The notes beneath the pieces are model-generated. The model saw only the letters and a program-made list of their open reading frames with translations, ran no database searches and was not told the origin of the DNA. 64,000 nucleotides of DNA, from contig NZ_UPPP01000105.1 in NCBI RefSeq assembly GCF_900476375.1, positions 124,001 through 188,000 on the forward strand. Reading direction: 5' to 3'. Of the stretch, positions 1 through 7,700 are shown in pieces. This DNA comes from Allolucifera butyrica (GTDB lineage Bacteria > Bacillota > Negativicutes > Sporomusales > UPPP01). How positions within the stretch are numbered: position 1 is the first letter of the stretch; the number at the start of each line of letters is the position of its first letter. The position numbers and the translations under genes are program-made.

Positions 1-534
1 AGGATGAATGGCTGTGCCCTCCCGGTCGTCATTAACTCCGGAAGCGGCAACCAGGGGATCACCTGTACCATGCCGGTAGTTGTTTATGCGGCAGAGATGG
101 GAGCCGATGAGGAGACCCTTTACCGGGCGCTTGTCCTGACTAATCTTCTGTCCCTGCATCAGAAACGGTATATCGGCAACCTGTCGGCTTACTGCGGAGC
201 CGTTTCGGCCGGCGCCGCCGCTGCTTGCGGCATCGCCTACCTGCATGGCGCCGGTTATGATGTCATTGGCAAAACCCTCATTAATGCTCTGGGGAATGTG
301 GGCGGCATTGTGTGCGATGGAGCCAAAGCTTCCTGTGCGGCAAAGATTTCCAGCGCAGTGGACGCGGGGATTCTGGGCTATGAAATGGCAAAACGCGACC
401 TGGTTTTTCCCTTCGGCGAGGGACTGGTGGAAAGGGATTACGAAACGACAATCCAGAACATCGGCCGTATGGGCCGCCAGGGCATGAAATCTACGGATGT
501 GGAAATTCTGAACATTATGATAGGAAATCGTTGA
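1..534 (+). CDS. L-cysteine desulfidase / serine dehydratase-alpha-like protein, 3' part only
   Basis: The reading frame is open from base 1, so the gene starts upstream and only the last 177 residues are visible. The sequence resembles the C-terminal part of the UPF0597 family (YhaM/CyuA-type L-cysteine desulfidases, related to the alpha chain of iron-sulfur L-serine dehydratase). Visible signatures are the glycine-rich SGSGNQGIT stretch near the start and the VCDGAKASCA segment around residue 105, whose cysteines are candidate [4Fe-4S] ligands. Known family members deaminate and desulfurate cysteine to pyruvate, ammonia and sulfide in the cytoplasm. An amino-acid-type transporter follows 84 nt downstream, a pairing that recalls cyuA-cyuP, so uptake and breakdown of cysteine or serine is a reasonable inference. 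Substrate is not certain. Confidence 0.85.
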   Translation, partial: RMNGCALPVVINSGSGNQGITCTMPVVVYAAEMGADEETLYRALVLTNLLSLHQKRYIGNLSAYCGAVSAGAAAACGIAYLHGAGYDVIGKTLINALGNVGGIVCDGAKASCAAKISSAVDAGILGYEMAKRDLVFPFGEGLVERDYETTIQNIGRMGRQGMKSTDVEILNIMIGNR

Positions 535-618
535 AAACTCAATTTTTTGAATTGTTAACGCAAAATACCATGAGAGCCCCTTGCGCTAAGTAACTTAAAA
601 ACACAAGGAGTGGTAAGG

Positions 619-1749
619 ATGGAAGAAAAATCAATCCATTTAAAAAAGGTAGTAATTCTGGCGGGAGCATTGTGTGCGTACTGGATTGGATCCGGCTTCG
701 CAACCGGCCAGGAGGTTTTGCAGTTTTTCAGCACCAACGGGATAAACGGAATTATAGCCGCATTCGTTTTTCTGGTTTTAATGAGTTTTTTAACGTACGT
801 TTTATATGGAATCGGCTATAAAAAGAAATTTGACAATCCTTATGACGTTTTTGAATATTATTGCGGTAAAGTGATTGGCCAGGTTTATATATGGTATAGC
901 GTTGTATTAGTGTATGCCATATTTGTAGTTATGCTTGCCGGGGGAGGGGCGACCATCCATCAATACTACGGCATACCAGCCTATTTAGGTACCGGGGCGA
1001 TCGCTCTGCTGGCATTGGGCACAGCCGTGCTGGGAATCGAAAAGCTTATCGACATCATCGGCGTCATCGGGCCAATTAAAATTGTATTTGTGGCAATCGT
1101 AGGGATTGCCGGGATTGTTACTCTTCTCGGGCAGCCGGCTTTACTATCGGAAGCCAGCCGGCTTATGCCAACGTTAGGCTTCAAATCCGCTTCTTCCAAT
1201 TGGGCCTGGTCGGGAGCGCTATATGCTTTCCTTGCGCTGATGGTTAGTATCCCGTTCCAGGTGGATTGCGGAGCGTCGGCAGGCAGTGTAAAAGAAGCAA
1301 GAATAGCGGGGTTAACAGGAACGGCTGCCTTTACGGTTGCAATTATTTCGCTGGTAATTGGCGAACTTGTTTATTATAAATTGATTATCGGCCAGCAGGT
1401 TCCTACCTTAGCAATTGCGAATCACATATCACCGGTTTTAGGATTGACCTTTTCCGTATTAATCGTGCTGTGCATCTATTCCGCAGTGGCTTCCTTTCTT
1501 TTAATGACGGTGAGAAAGTTTGCCGCCGACAAAACGCCAAAGTTTAATATCATTGCAACCGTGCTCACTGCGATCGGTATGTTTTTTGGCGGAATATTCC
1601 CTTTTGACAAACTGGTAAATATTTTATATCCATTCGCCGGATATTCAGCGATTGTTTTCGCCGGTTTTATGTTTTATAAAGAATTAAGGGAGAATAGTGA
1701 AAAAGGTAATATTGAAAAAGAAAATAATGAAGAGAATTCCGGTATTTAG
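619..1749 (+). CDS. YkvI-type amino-acid/polyamine-like membrane transporter
   Basis: A 376-residue integral membrane protein with about ten hydrophobic segments. It matches the YkvI-like branch of the APC superfamily, where the function is not established. The N-terminal segment contains GAGLA-like helix-breaking glycines (IGSGFATGQE around residues 23-32), typical of the first unwound transmembrane helix in APC transporters. I chose ATG 619 because AGGAG at 606-610 lies 8 nt upstream; the GTG at 610 overlaps that ribosome binding site. The C-terminal tail after about residue 355 is short, charged and probably cytoplasmic. It follows a desulfidase-like gene, so a cysteine, serine or related amino acid is a plausible but unproven substrate. 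The gene ends before a strong terminator at 1777-1810. Confidence 0.8.
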   Translation: MEEKSIHLKKVVILAGALCAYWIGSGFATGQEVLQFFSTNGINGIIAAFVFLVLMSFLTYVLYGIGYKKKFDNPYDVFEYYCGKVIGQVYIWYSVVLVYAIFVVMLAGGGATIHQYYGIPAYLGTGAIALLALGTAVLGIEKLIDIIGVIGPIKIVFVAIVGIAGIVTLLGQPALLSEASRLMPTLGFKSASSNWAWSGALYAFLALMVSIPFQVDCGASAGSVKEARIAGLTGTAAFTVAIISLVIGELVYYKLIIGQQVPTLAIANHISPVLGLTFSVLIVLCIYSAVASFLLMTVRKFAADKTPKFNIIATVLTAIGMFFGGIFPFDKLVNILYPFAGYSAIVFAGFMFYKELRENSEKGNIEKENNEENSGI

Positions 1750-1776
1750 TGAAACCAACGTCGAAACGATTCCGCG

Positions 1777-1810
1777 GACAGGGACTGGATTCAGTCTCTG
1801 TCTTTTTTTT
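1777..1810 (+). terminator. Rho-independent terminator after the YkvI-type gene
   Basis: A 10-bp stem (GACAGGGACT pairing with AGTCTCTGTC, one G-U pair) has a 6-nt loop and is followed by eight T. The core resembles the terminator at 2945-2984. Confidence 0.9.
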
Positions 1811-1881
1811 ATAACCTTTTGCCGGATACTACATAAAATATAGTAAAAGTAGAATAAAGCGGCGGAAAGGACGAAAGTGCT

Positions 1882-2085
1882 ATGGAATTTCTTGGCGTAG
1901 AGTGTGAATTGAAAAAGTTTTTGAAATTCCACCTGAATACTCCCCTGGTATTTCAACTGGAAGGAAATCCGTTTTTAATAGGACGCCCCAATGTAATTGA
2001 AGATGACGTGGCCATTGTGGTTGAAACCGGATACACGACATATCTTCGCATCAGGGAAATCGAATCTTTGTCCACAATTGTTTAG
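1882..2085 (+). CDS. Small Sm-like barrel protein, first of three
   Basis: A 67-residue protein with no signal peptide or membrane segment. The pattern of alternating hydrophobic residues, LEGNPF..GRPNVIEDDVAIVVET and ending in IREIESL, resembles the strand layout of the two genes that follow and of short Sm-like (DUF2642-like) Firmicute proteins, several of which are spore- or sporulation-associated. The relationship is by eye only. An AAAGGA ribosome binding site precedes ATG 1882. It opens a three-gene set (1882-2902) with 15 and 13 nt spacings, flanked by related terminators. Molecular function unknown. Confidence 0.65.
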   Translation: MEFLGVECELKKFLKFHLNTPLVFQLEGNPFLIGRPNVIEDDVAIVVETGYTTYLRIREIESLSTIV

Positions 2086-2100
2086 AAAGGACGGGTCATT

Positions 2101-2313
2101 ATGCTGGACGATCTGGATGATATCCTGTGTTCTTTGCAGGGGAAATTTGTGACTCTCTTTCTCGACGGAGCGCCGCAAGTCACCGCCAGAGTTCTAGCCG
2201 TCGAAAAATGTGCGGTTATCCTGCAATCCACGTCGGGAACGACGATTCTGGTTCCATTCTCTGCGATAACCGCCGTGGAAGTTTTTCCATCGATCGGCGG
2301 AATAACCGGCTAA
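2101..2313 (+). CDS. DUF2642-like small Sm-fold protein
   Basis: A 70-residue protein whose body, from FVTLFLDGAPQV to VPFSAITAVEV, follows the usual pattern of small Sm-like barrels: a short helix (LDDLDDILCSL), then strands carrying LFLDG, a turn, a central strand (CAVILQS) and a final VPFSAI strand. This matches the general look of DUF2642-type proteins. Some such proteins are known from Bacillus spores, but no biochemical role is assigned. AAAGGA lies 9 nt upstream of ATG 2101. It sits between two relatives in one transcription unit, so the three products may assemble together; that is inference. Confidence 0.7.
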   Translation: MLDDLDDILCSLQGKFVTLFLDGAPQVTARVLAVEKCAVILQSTSGTTILVPFSAITAVEVFPSIGGITG

Positions 2314-2326
2314 GGAAAGGAGGAGA

Positions 2327-2902
2327 ATGAATTTGCGGGAAACGTTGAGGCAATACATTCAAACCGCGGTGATCATCATGCTGGAAGGGGACGAAGGGAT
2401 CGCCGGAACGGTCCGGCAGGTAGGGGAGCATACCGTAATGCTGATAACGTTTGCGCAAAGTGTTGCCTACGTCGTAATTGATAAGATAACAGCGATCAGA
2501 GTAAGCTGTAATCCGACCACGGCGCTTACCGGCACGGTTACGGCAACTACCGTTAATACGGGGGCGGCAGAGGTAATTGACAACCATGTTGAGACCTATC
2601 GCCGGCTTTATGCGGGGACCAGTACCGGTTCCATTGTCGGATCGGTTGGTATCGTGGAAAATTCCTCAGTGAACCTGGCCGGTACCGGTTACGACAGTGG
2701 GACGATTACCATTGCGGCAACCCAGGCCGATACGGTTCTGATATCCTTTGCGTCCTTGTTATCCGGGACCGGACCGAATAACATCATCGGGACCTTCAGC
2801 ATTATCCGCGGCACAGGCACTTTTGCCGGCATTATCGGCGGCGGCACGTACCTGGGGACATTTGGCCTGACCCTTACCATTACGGGCGTCTTCTGTGTAT
2901 AA
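2327..2902 (+). CDS. Sm-like N-terminus fused to a glycine/threonine-rich beta domain
   Basis: A 191-residue protein with two parts. Residues 1-60 repeat the Sm-like layout of the two preceding genes (IIMLEGDEGIAGTV, then VVIDKITAIRV). Residues 65-191 form a separate region rich in G, T, I and V with few charges, including RGTGTFAGIIGGGTYLG near residues 160-176. That motif is reminiscent of allene-oxide-cyclase/dirigent-type barrels, which often carry GTG-F-G-G-G-Y patterns, but I cannot prove homology. There is no signal peptide. AAGGAGG precedes ATG 2327 by only a few bases. The last gene of the trio, it ends 42 nt before a strong terminator. It could be a spore-surface or envelope protein. 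Confidence 0.65.
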   Translation: MNLRETLRQYIQTAVIIMLEGDEGIAGTVRQVGEHTVMLITFAQSVAYVVIDKITAIRVSCNPTTALTGTVTATTVNTGAAEVIDNHVETYRRLYAGTSTGSIVGSVGIVENSSVNLAGTGYDSGTITIAATQADTVLISFASLLSGTGPNNIIGTFSIIRGTGTFAGIIGGGTYLGTFGLTLTITGVFCV

Positions 2903-2944
2903 GCCGGAGAAAGATATTTACAAAAATAACAATAAAGATGCACC

Positions 2945-2984
2945 GCGGCCGGGGACTGGATTTAGTCTCCCGGCCGCTTCTTTT
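2945..2984 (+). terminator. Rho-independent terminator closing the Sm-like trio
   Basis: GCGGCCGGG pairs with CCCGGCCGC around a loop containing GACTGGATTTAGTC, followed by a T-rich tract. The loop-proximal core is nearly the same as in the 1777-1810 terminator. Confidence 0.85.
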
Positions 2985-2993
2985 GATTTTCCC

Positions 2994-3052
2994 CGCGCCC
3001 TGAGCCCTGTGCCAAAAGCCGAAAGACCGCGTTAGTGATCTTTCGTGTGCGC
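2994..3052. repeat. Short intergenic repeat, copy A (GCGCCCTGAGCC family)
   Basis: Begins GCGCCCTGAGCCCTGTGCC directly after a terminator and is followed by an imperfect hairpin (GAAAGACCGCG ... GATCTTTCG). Related copies begin near 25075 and 63077, each also just downstream of a terminator. Confidence 0.5.
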
Positions 3053-3066
3053 AAAACTTATGGAAC

Positions 3067-4233
3067 TTACTGAATCTTTAACTGCCAAAGTTTTTGGCCG
3101 GAATCGATATCAAAGCCCTCCAGCCCGCAATCCCTTACTTGGAGAACAAACGTCTTGCCGGCTTTTTCGCCTTTGACATTATCCTGCATAAAAAATTTGT
3201 CTGAAAAAGCATTCGATTTTTTGAGCATCAGTTCTGGAAATAACTGATCCGGCGGAACCGTCCATTTTCTAATTCCCTCGGAATTTACACAGGTCAACAT
3301 TCGCCTGGCGTCAGCTCCGATCTGGTCCTGGTGAAGAAAAACAACGAGGTCGTTGTCCTGATAGATTAATATCGGTTCCAGATAGACCGCTTCCGGCGTC
3401 AATCGGCTATATTCAAAGTCTTCTCCGGTTAAATACCCAGTATCCAGGTTGTCTATACGGAGATTTTGCAATAGGGTCTCTTTAGACAGCTTTGCGGCCT
3501 CTCCGCTGACTCGGTAAAGCATTTTTCGTGAACTGTTGTTTGAATCTTCATTCATGAAAGCAAAGATATTTGTCCGGCCTAGCTCTGCATAATGTTTTTG
3601 CAGGTTTTTATTAACTGCTTCCTGCGTATCAGGAATTAAAGAATGGTCATCTAATAAGTAAATGAATTTTCTGGCATCTTTGGTTTCCAGCTCAATCAGC
3701 TTCTGTTGATCCTTGTAATTGATCGCGGCAATACCTTGTTTTAGTTCGTTATGTCCAGCTAGAAATTGATTTGTGTCCAGCAAAGGGTCGCCGGAACTTG
3801 CATCGAAAACACGAATCATCTTGCTCATGTCCCCGGTCTCGAATATTTGCCAGAGGTGCCCATTTTCTTCAGCTAAACTGCACTTCCGGGGAAAGTCATC
3901 AAGCTTGGTAACAATCTTCTTTAAGACCCTTTTTTCTACGGGGTTGTACAAATATAAGTCTGTTTGGCAAAAAATTCTATGCAGTCCTGAGGACGTATAA
4001 CTGAGGCTCCTTGTTTTGGCATAAAACCGGAATGAATCATCTGTTAAAATCCAGATGCTGCCGTCCGGATTGATACGGGTATCCATAATAACGCCATAGA
4101 TATGATTGGGATAAAGCGCCGCAGGTATTTTACAGAATAGGGAAATCAAAACTAAAATGGTCAGTATGAATACCAAAACAAATTGCTTTACCGGTCGCCC
4201 AACGTATTGAGCCGGTTGATGATTCCATTCCAT
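3067..4233 (-). CDS. Membrane-anchored protein of unknown function
   Basis: A 388-residue protein with a single hydrophobic segment at about residues 16-38 (VLVFILTILVLISLFC) after a short positively charged start, so it is probably an inner-membrane anchor with the rest outside. The large remainder has recurring short strand-like blocks (GSIWILTDDSF, GHLWQIF, RKWTVP, GQKLWQLKIQ) that would fit a beta-propeller or PQQ-like fold, but I do not recognise a family. I chose the second ATG at 4233 because GAGAAGG lies 7 nt upstream, while the ATG at 4239 touches that site. It stands alone on the minus strand. Function unknown. Confidence 0.7.
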   Translation of the reverse strand: MEWNHQPAQYVGRPVKQFVLVFILTILVLISLFCKIPAALYPNHIYGVIMDTRINPDGSIWILTDDSFRFYAKTRSLSYTSSGLHRIFCQTDLYLYNPVEKRVLKKIVTKLDDFPRKCSLAEENGHLWQIFETGDMSKMIRVFDASSGDPLLDTNQFLAGHNELKQGIAAINYKDQQKLIELETKDARKFIYLLDDHSLIPDTQEAVNKNLQKHYAELGRTNIFAFMNEDSNNSSRKMLYRVSGEAAKLSKETLLQNLRIDNLDTGYLTGEDFEYSRLTPEAVYLEPILIYQDNDLVVFLHQDQIGADARRMLTCVNSEGIRKWTVPPDQLFPELMLKKSNAFSDKFFMQDNVKGEKAGKTFVLQVRDCGLEGFDIDSGQKLWQLKIQ

Positions 4234-4374
4234 TCGCATCCCTTCTCTTTCCTAAATAATCCGTCTGCTTGGGCGGACGTCAAAAAGATTGTGTTAGTAG
4301 AAAATCATTCGCGCGAAGGCGGCCTTTCTTGTCTCATTTATCGCCGGGTTTCTTGATGCCGTGCTTATGTCTAA

Positions 4375-4530
4375 TCTCTGAAAGGATGGTCGCAGCAGAC
4401 GTCATCTGAAGCGTCCGGCGTTTCCCGGATCTACCTGCCGGAATTGGAAGCGGACAAAAAGCAGCCAACCGTTTTGGTAATGCAAAAAATTGCTATAGCG
4501 TTAGAAGTAAATGCTTGGCGATTTGATAAG
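4375..4530 (+). pseudogene. Relic of an XRE/Cro-CI-type HTH regulator
   Basis: Translating forward from 4375 gives KGWSQQTSSEASGVSRIY followed by LPELEADKKQPTVLVMQKIA, ending IALEVNAWRF. That is the helix-turn-helix signature of XRE regulators (normally ...GVSRTYISELERGKKQPT...). The frame is stopped by TAA at 4372-4374, there is no start codon with a ribosome binding site, and the N-terminal helix is missing. After residue WRF the similarity ends. I read it as a decayed regulator gene. A short 71-codon frame from TTG 4444 runs through it but is not a credible gene. Confidence 0.6.
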
Positions 4531-4797
4531 CGAAAAGTCCCCTCAAGGCCAAGCACGATAGGAGGTGGGAACCAACGCCAACATAAAATGAGAAGAAAAA
4601 CCGGAAGCATCCGGCGCCGCCAAGCAAGGAATGCTTCCCCAGGGCCTGTTCGGTCCTAAAATTCAGGGTATCCAAATAAAACCAATTTTATTATACTCTA
4701 TCCATCCCGGTACGTAAATGTTGCAATGGAATCAAGATTAATATTTCCGGGAAATAAGAAGAGAGTTAACCTGGCACATTTTATTGGGAGGTGTAGA

Positions 4798-4878
4798 ATG
4801 CCCGAATTTCTTAGCGTAGGAGAGTCCATGGTTTTATTTTTGGCGAATCAGGAAAGCGCCCGCTTGACCAAAAATTGA
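4798..4878 (+). pseudogene. Truncated N-terminus of a PfkB-type (2-keto-3-deoxygluconate kinase-like) sugar kinase
   Basis: ATG 4798 has a good ribosome binding site (GGGAGGTG) and encodes 26 residues, MPEFLSVGESMVLFLANQES and six more, then TGA. The opening matches the N-terminus of KDG kinases and other PfkB kinases (typically M-E-x-L-T-I-G-E-x-M-V-x-F). The rest of the kinase is absent or unrecognisable downstream to 5044. Start signals are preserved but the body is lost, so this is a gene remnant, probably part of a lost sugar-acid cluster together with the XRE relic just upstream. Confidence 0.6.
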
Positions 4879-5059
4879 TTCGTTTTAAGGACTATTTGGG
4901 CCTTTCTTGGCTAGCATTTCCCAGCAATGGGACAGAGACTTTCCAGCAGGATTTTGGGCCGGGAGGAGCGAACCGTTCGTAACAGTGCATGCAATGTTAC
5001 GGACGCCTGAAATGTAGTGCTAATGGCTGCCGTGAATACTATATATGGGGAGTGGCAGC

Positions 5060-6109
5060 ATGAAAGTGGAAATTGACCGGGACGGGATCGCCGAGGCGGT
5101 CCGCCAGGGTATTATTACCCAGGAGCAGGCGGAACAGCTCTGGCAGTTTTGGGGCAAGGGACAGGATATTCAGCTGGATGGAAACGGGTTAAGGATAAGC
5201 AAGTTTCTTTACTATTTGGGGGCTCTCATCGTAATTACCGCTATGGGATGGTATGTGAATGCCAGTTGGGACAGCCTCGGTGGACTGGGGCTTTTTGTCA
5301 TTGCCGCTGTTTATGCTGTGTGTTTTATATTAGCCGCACACTTTATGAGAGCGAAGTCGCCGGTACTGAGCGGTCTGCTTATCGTTATGGCCGTGGGCAC
5401 AACGCCTCTGGGCGTTTATGGAATTCAAAAAGCGCTCGGTATTTGGCCCTCCGGATACCCGGGCTATTACCACGACTTTTATATTTGGGTAAAAAGCGGC
5501 TGGTTTGTCATTGAGTTTGCTACCGTAGCGGCGGGCGTTTTATCACTCCCTTTTGCCCGGATCCCCTTTGCCATGGCGCCGGTAGCCTTTACTCTGTGGT
5601 ATTTGTCGATGGATATTGTGCCGCTTTTTTTTCCGGCGAATGGCCATTTTATTTATCACATGTACGTTTCGGTTATTTTTGGCCTGGTGATGATGGCCGC
5701 TGCATTCGTAATGGATTCCCGGCAAAGGGTGGATTATTCTAAATGGCTCTACATTTTCGGTGTGCTTGCATTCTGGGGCGGAATTTCTTTATTAAAAAGC
5801 ACAAGCGAGTTTTCGCGGGCCGCCTATTGCGCCGTGAACGTGCTGATGATGTTTTGCGGCGTATTGCTGGAACGCCGGGTCTTTATCGTGTTCGGAGGAA
5901 TCGGTACATTTGGCTATATTGGCTATCTAGCCTGGAGTGTCTTTGCGAATTCGTTCTTTTTTCCGTTTGCGCTGACCCTCGTCGGTCTCGGCATTGCCTA
6001 TGCGGGCTGGCTCTACCACCGTAAACAGGCGGCACTGGCGCGGTTTCTCTATTCCTTGCTGCCGGAATGGGTTATCCGGAATTTACCGCAGAACCGGAGC
6101 TTGAAATGA
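5060..6109 (+). CDS. DUF2157-like polytopic membrane protein
   Basis: A 349-residue protein. The first 50 residues are soluble and contain IAEAVRQGIITQEQAEQLWQF, a pattern typical of the N-terminal helix of DUF2157-type membrane proteins, followed by about nine hydrophobic helices and a short basic C-terminus. No enzymatic motif is visible. ATG 5060 is preferred: GGGGAG ends 7 nt upstream, whereas ATG 5045 overlaps it. The gene stands alone and ends before a terminator at 6156-6185. Role unknown; DUF2157 proteins are generally uncharacterised. Confidence 0.7.
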   Translation: MKVEIDRDGIAEAVRQGIITQEQAEQLWQFWGKGQDIQLDGNGLRISKFLYYLGALIVITAMGWYVNASWDSLGGLGLFVIAAVYAVCFILAAHFMRAKSPVLSGLLIVMAVGTTPLGVYGIQKALGIWPSGYPGYYHDFYIWVKSGWFVIEFATVAAGVLSLPFARIPFAMAPVAFTLWYLSMDIVPLFFPANGHFIYHMYVSVIFGLVMMAAAFVMDSRQRVDYSKWLYIFGVLAFWGGISLLKSTSEFSRAAYCAVNVLMMFCGVLLERRVFIVFGGIGTFGYIGYLAWSVFANSFFFPFALTLVGLGIAYAGWLYHRKQAALARFLYSLLPEWVIRNLPQNRSLK

Positions 6110-6155
6110 ACTGGACGAGGGTTGCTCGTCCTTTAACATTAGCATAAGAACCGGA

Positions 6156-6185
6156 AAAACCGTCCTGATCCAGGGCGGTTTTTTC
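6156..6185 (+). terminator. Rho-independent terminator
   Basis: AAAACCGTCCT pairs with AGGGCGGTTTT (one G-U) around GATCC, running into a T tract. Confidence 0.85.
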
Positions 6186-6286
6186 AATTTATAAGTCTGT
6201 TTTTTGTTTTCCGGCGATACTTGGACGGCCTACATTTCATATATTGTAGCGGAGGACTATGAGTTCGTAGACAGGAGATGAAAAGA

Positions 6287-6964
6287 ATGGAGTCAGATGC
6301 GAAAATGCTTATATCGGTTCACGTGCCCAAATGTGCCGGCAGTTCTTTTTGTCAGTGGCTGCAAGCGACATATAGCGAAGAAAATGTATATCTGGATTAT
6401 TGTGATGGTTTGACTGAGCCTGTTTCCATTGTGAATATAGACCCTTGCGGTTTTTTAGAAAAATATCGCGATGGATATCCTGAACTTGAACATAAGAGAG
6501 TAGTACACGGACATTTTTGGGTGAAAAAATATCAATATCTAAAGAACGCTATACGAATTACTTTTCTGAGAGAGCCTGTAGAGCGGGCTATCTCACAATA
6601 TTTCTATTGGCTGAAATTCCCCCATACAGGTAGCGTACACAGTTATTTTCTCGATTATAAATTATCCATTGAACAGTTTTGCCGGCTGCCGTTAATACAA
6701 AATATCTATACCGAACTATTTTTTAGGGATGTTGATATGGCTGTATTTGATTTTATTGGAGGTTATAGTGCTTTAGGGCAAGAGCTTCTGCGATTAGGTA
6801 AAATTTTACAGGTAAATGTTGCCCTTCCGGAAGTAAACACCAATCCAAGCGAATCATATAACATAAAAGTACAAGAGATTAGGGAAAACAAAACTCTTTT
6901 ATCCAAACTGCAGAAATTGTTAGCGGAAGATATTCGATTTTATGAAAAATATGCGGGTAGGTAG
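6287..6964 (+). CDS. Sulfotransferase-family protein
   Basis: A 225-residue soluble protein with two hallmark motifs of PAPS-dependent sulfotransferases: HVPKCAGSSF at about residues 12-21 (5'-phosphosulfate-binding loop) and FLREPVERAISQYFYW near residue 92 (3'-phosphate-binding motif). It resembles the Sulfotransfer_2/heparan-sulfate-type group, which is often found in polysaccharide or glycolipid modification. ATG 6287 is 9 nt after AGGAG; ATG 6278 touches that site. The gene is clearly richer in A and T than its neighbours and has no partner genes for a surface polysaccharide nearby, which suggests acquisition by transfer. The acceptor is unknown. Confidence 0.8.
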   Translation: MESDAKMLISVHVPKCAGSSFCQWLQATYSEENVYLDYCDGLTEPVSIVNIDPCGFLEKYRDGYPELEHKRVVHGHFWVKKYQYLKNAIRITFLREPVERAISQYFYWLKFPHTGSVHSYFLDYKLSIEQFCRLPLIQNIYTELFFRDVDMAVFDFIGGYSALGQELLRLGKILQVNVALPEVNTNPSESYNIKVQEIRENKTLLSKLQKLLAEDIRFYEKYAGR

Positions 6965-7403
6965 TAATATTTTAGGCTGGCGCCGTATCCTGGTACCGGT
7001 TGCGCTCATAGGATAGATTATAGACGCGGAAGTCAAAGCCGTTCGGCAAATGCAGACAGCCGCGGATCCACCCAATTTGTGCGCAGAGGAGAATGAGCAG
7101 GATGCGTATACGGCTACCCCGATGGAAAGTATGGTCCGGGTTATTCGTGCGAGAGTTGGGATCTATGGTTTTTGCATAATGGAGATGAACCGTGGAGCGG
7201 TGAAGATACAATCAGAGGAAAAGCAAATTGGTTTATACAAAATGGGACTTAGTTTTTTAATAAGGTTCACGCTTAGCTGCTCTGTCTTTCGGGATGGAGC
7301 GGCTTATTTTTTAAGTCCCGTGTCGGCTTTTGTATGATTTTTTGAAGAATATTATTGAAGGGTCCGTCATATACTTTACTGTTTTTTTAATTTTAAAGGG
7401 GGT
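6965..7403. other. Gap with decayed coding-like fragments, no intact gene
   Basis: No complete gene is supported here. On the plus strand, about 7099-7248 encodes a protein-like fragment rich in W, Y and G (GCVYGYPDGKYGPGYSCESW, continuing DLWFLHNGDEPW) that ends at TAG but is interrupted upstream by TGA and lacks a start. On the minus strand, about 6972-7110 reads IRGCLHLPNGFDFRVYNLSY up to a stop. I recognise neither. They look like leftovers of lost genes next to the AT-rich sulfotransferase. Confidence 0.4.
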
Positions 7404-7496
7404 ATGAAGATGCTGTTAGATATCATCTACGGCCTTATTGCTGTTGGCGGGATCACTATCGGGGTGATGCTTTCCATGTATTTGCGGTTACCATAA
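7404..7496 (+). CDS. 30-residue membrane microprotein
   Basis: ATG 7404 lies a few bases after AAAGGGGG and opens a 30-codon frame: a short polar start (MKMLLD) and one hydrophobic helix, IIYGLIAVGGITIGVMLSMY, ending LRLP. A clean Rho-independent terminator begins immediately after the stop (7497-7523), so the transcript has its own ribosome binding site, coding frame and terminator. This arrangement supports a real single-span membrane miniprotein. I cannot assign a family; small one-helix proteins of this kind in Firmicutes include sporulation and stress peptides. An alternative start is the ATG two codons in. Confidence 0.65.
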   Translation: MKMLLDIIYGLIAVGGITIGVMLSMYLRLP

Positions 7497-7523
7497 AAAG
7501 CCCGGTCAATAGGCCGGGTTTTT
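7497..7523 (+). terminator. Terminator directly after the 30-residue gene
   Basis: AAAAGCCCGG pairs with CCGGGTTTTT around TCAATAGG, ending in a run of T. Confidence 0.85.
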
Positions 7524-7535
7524 ATAAAAGATCCA

Positions 7536-7606
7536 GAAATTATAACTTTTCGGATTTAGTTTCGCTAAAAAATTATATGCTAATATCCGAAAAGCCCCAT
7601 AATTTC
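7536..7606. repeat. Long imperfect inverted repeat
   Basis: Outer arms GAAATTATA / ATAATTTC and inner arms CTTTTCGGAT / ATCCGAAAAG face each other across an AT-rich centre, giving a roughly 70-nt stem-loop. A small hairpin (AAAACAC / GTGTTTT) follows at 7617-7633. No gene lies inside. Confidence 0.55.
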
Positions 7607-7700
7607 CTTCTGTTGTAAAACACTTCGTGTTTTTCTTAGTACTGGAAAATATAAGTTTTAATAAAAAGGACACGGGTGGAGATGAATGTTAAGTTAAGCA

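Noticed and set aside
4444..4659. 71-codon frame starting at TTG
   Set aside because: Only its first part resembles an XRE helix-turn-helix; the start has no ribosome binding site and the rest is low-quality sequence, so it is treated as a pseudogene relic.
6972..7211. 79-codon minus-strand frame
   Set aside because: The end looks protein-like (LPNGFDFRVYNLSYERNRYQ) but there is no ribosome binding site and no family; kept only as a possible fragment.
7050..7337. 95-codon plus-strand frame
   Set aside because: Poor start context, unusual composition, and a more protein-like but broken frame overlaps it; probably debris.
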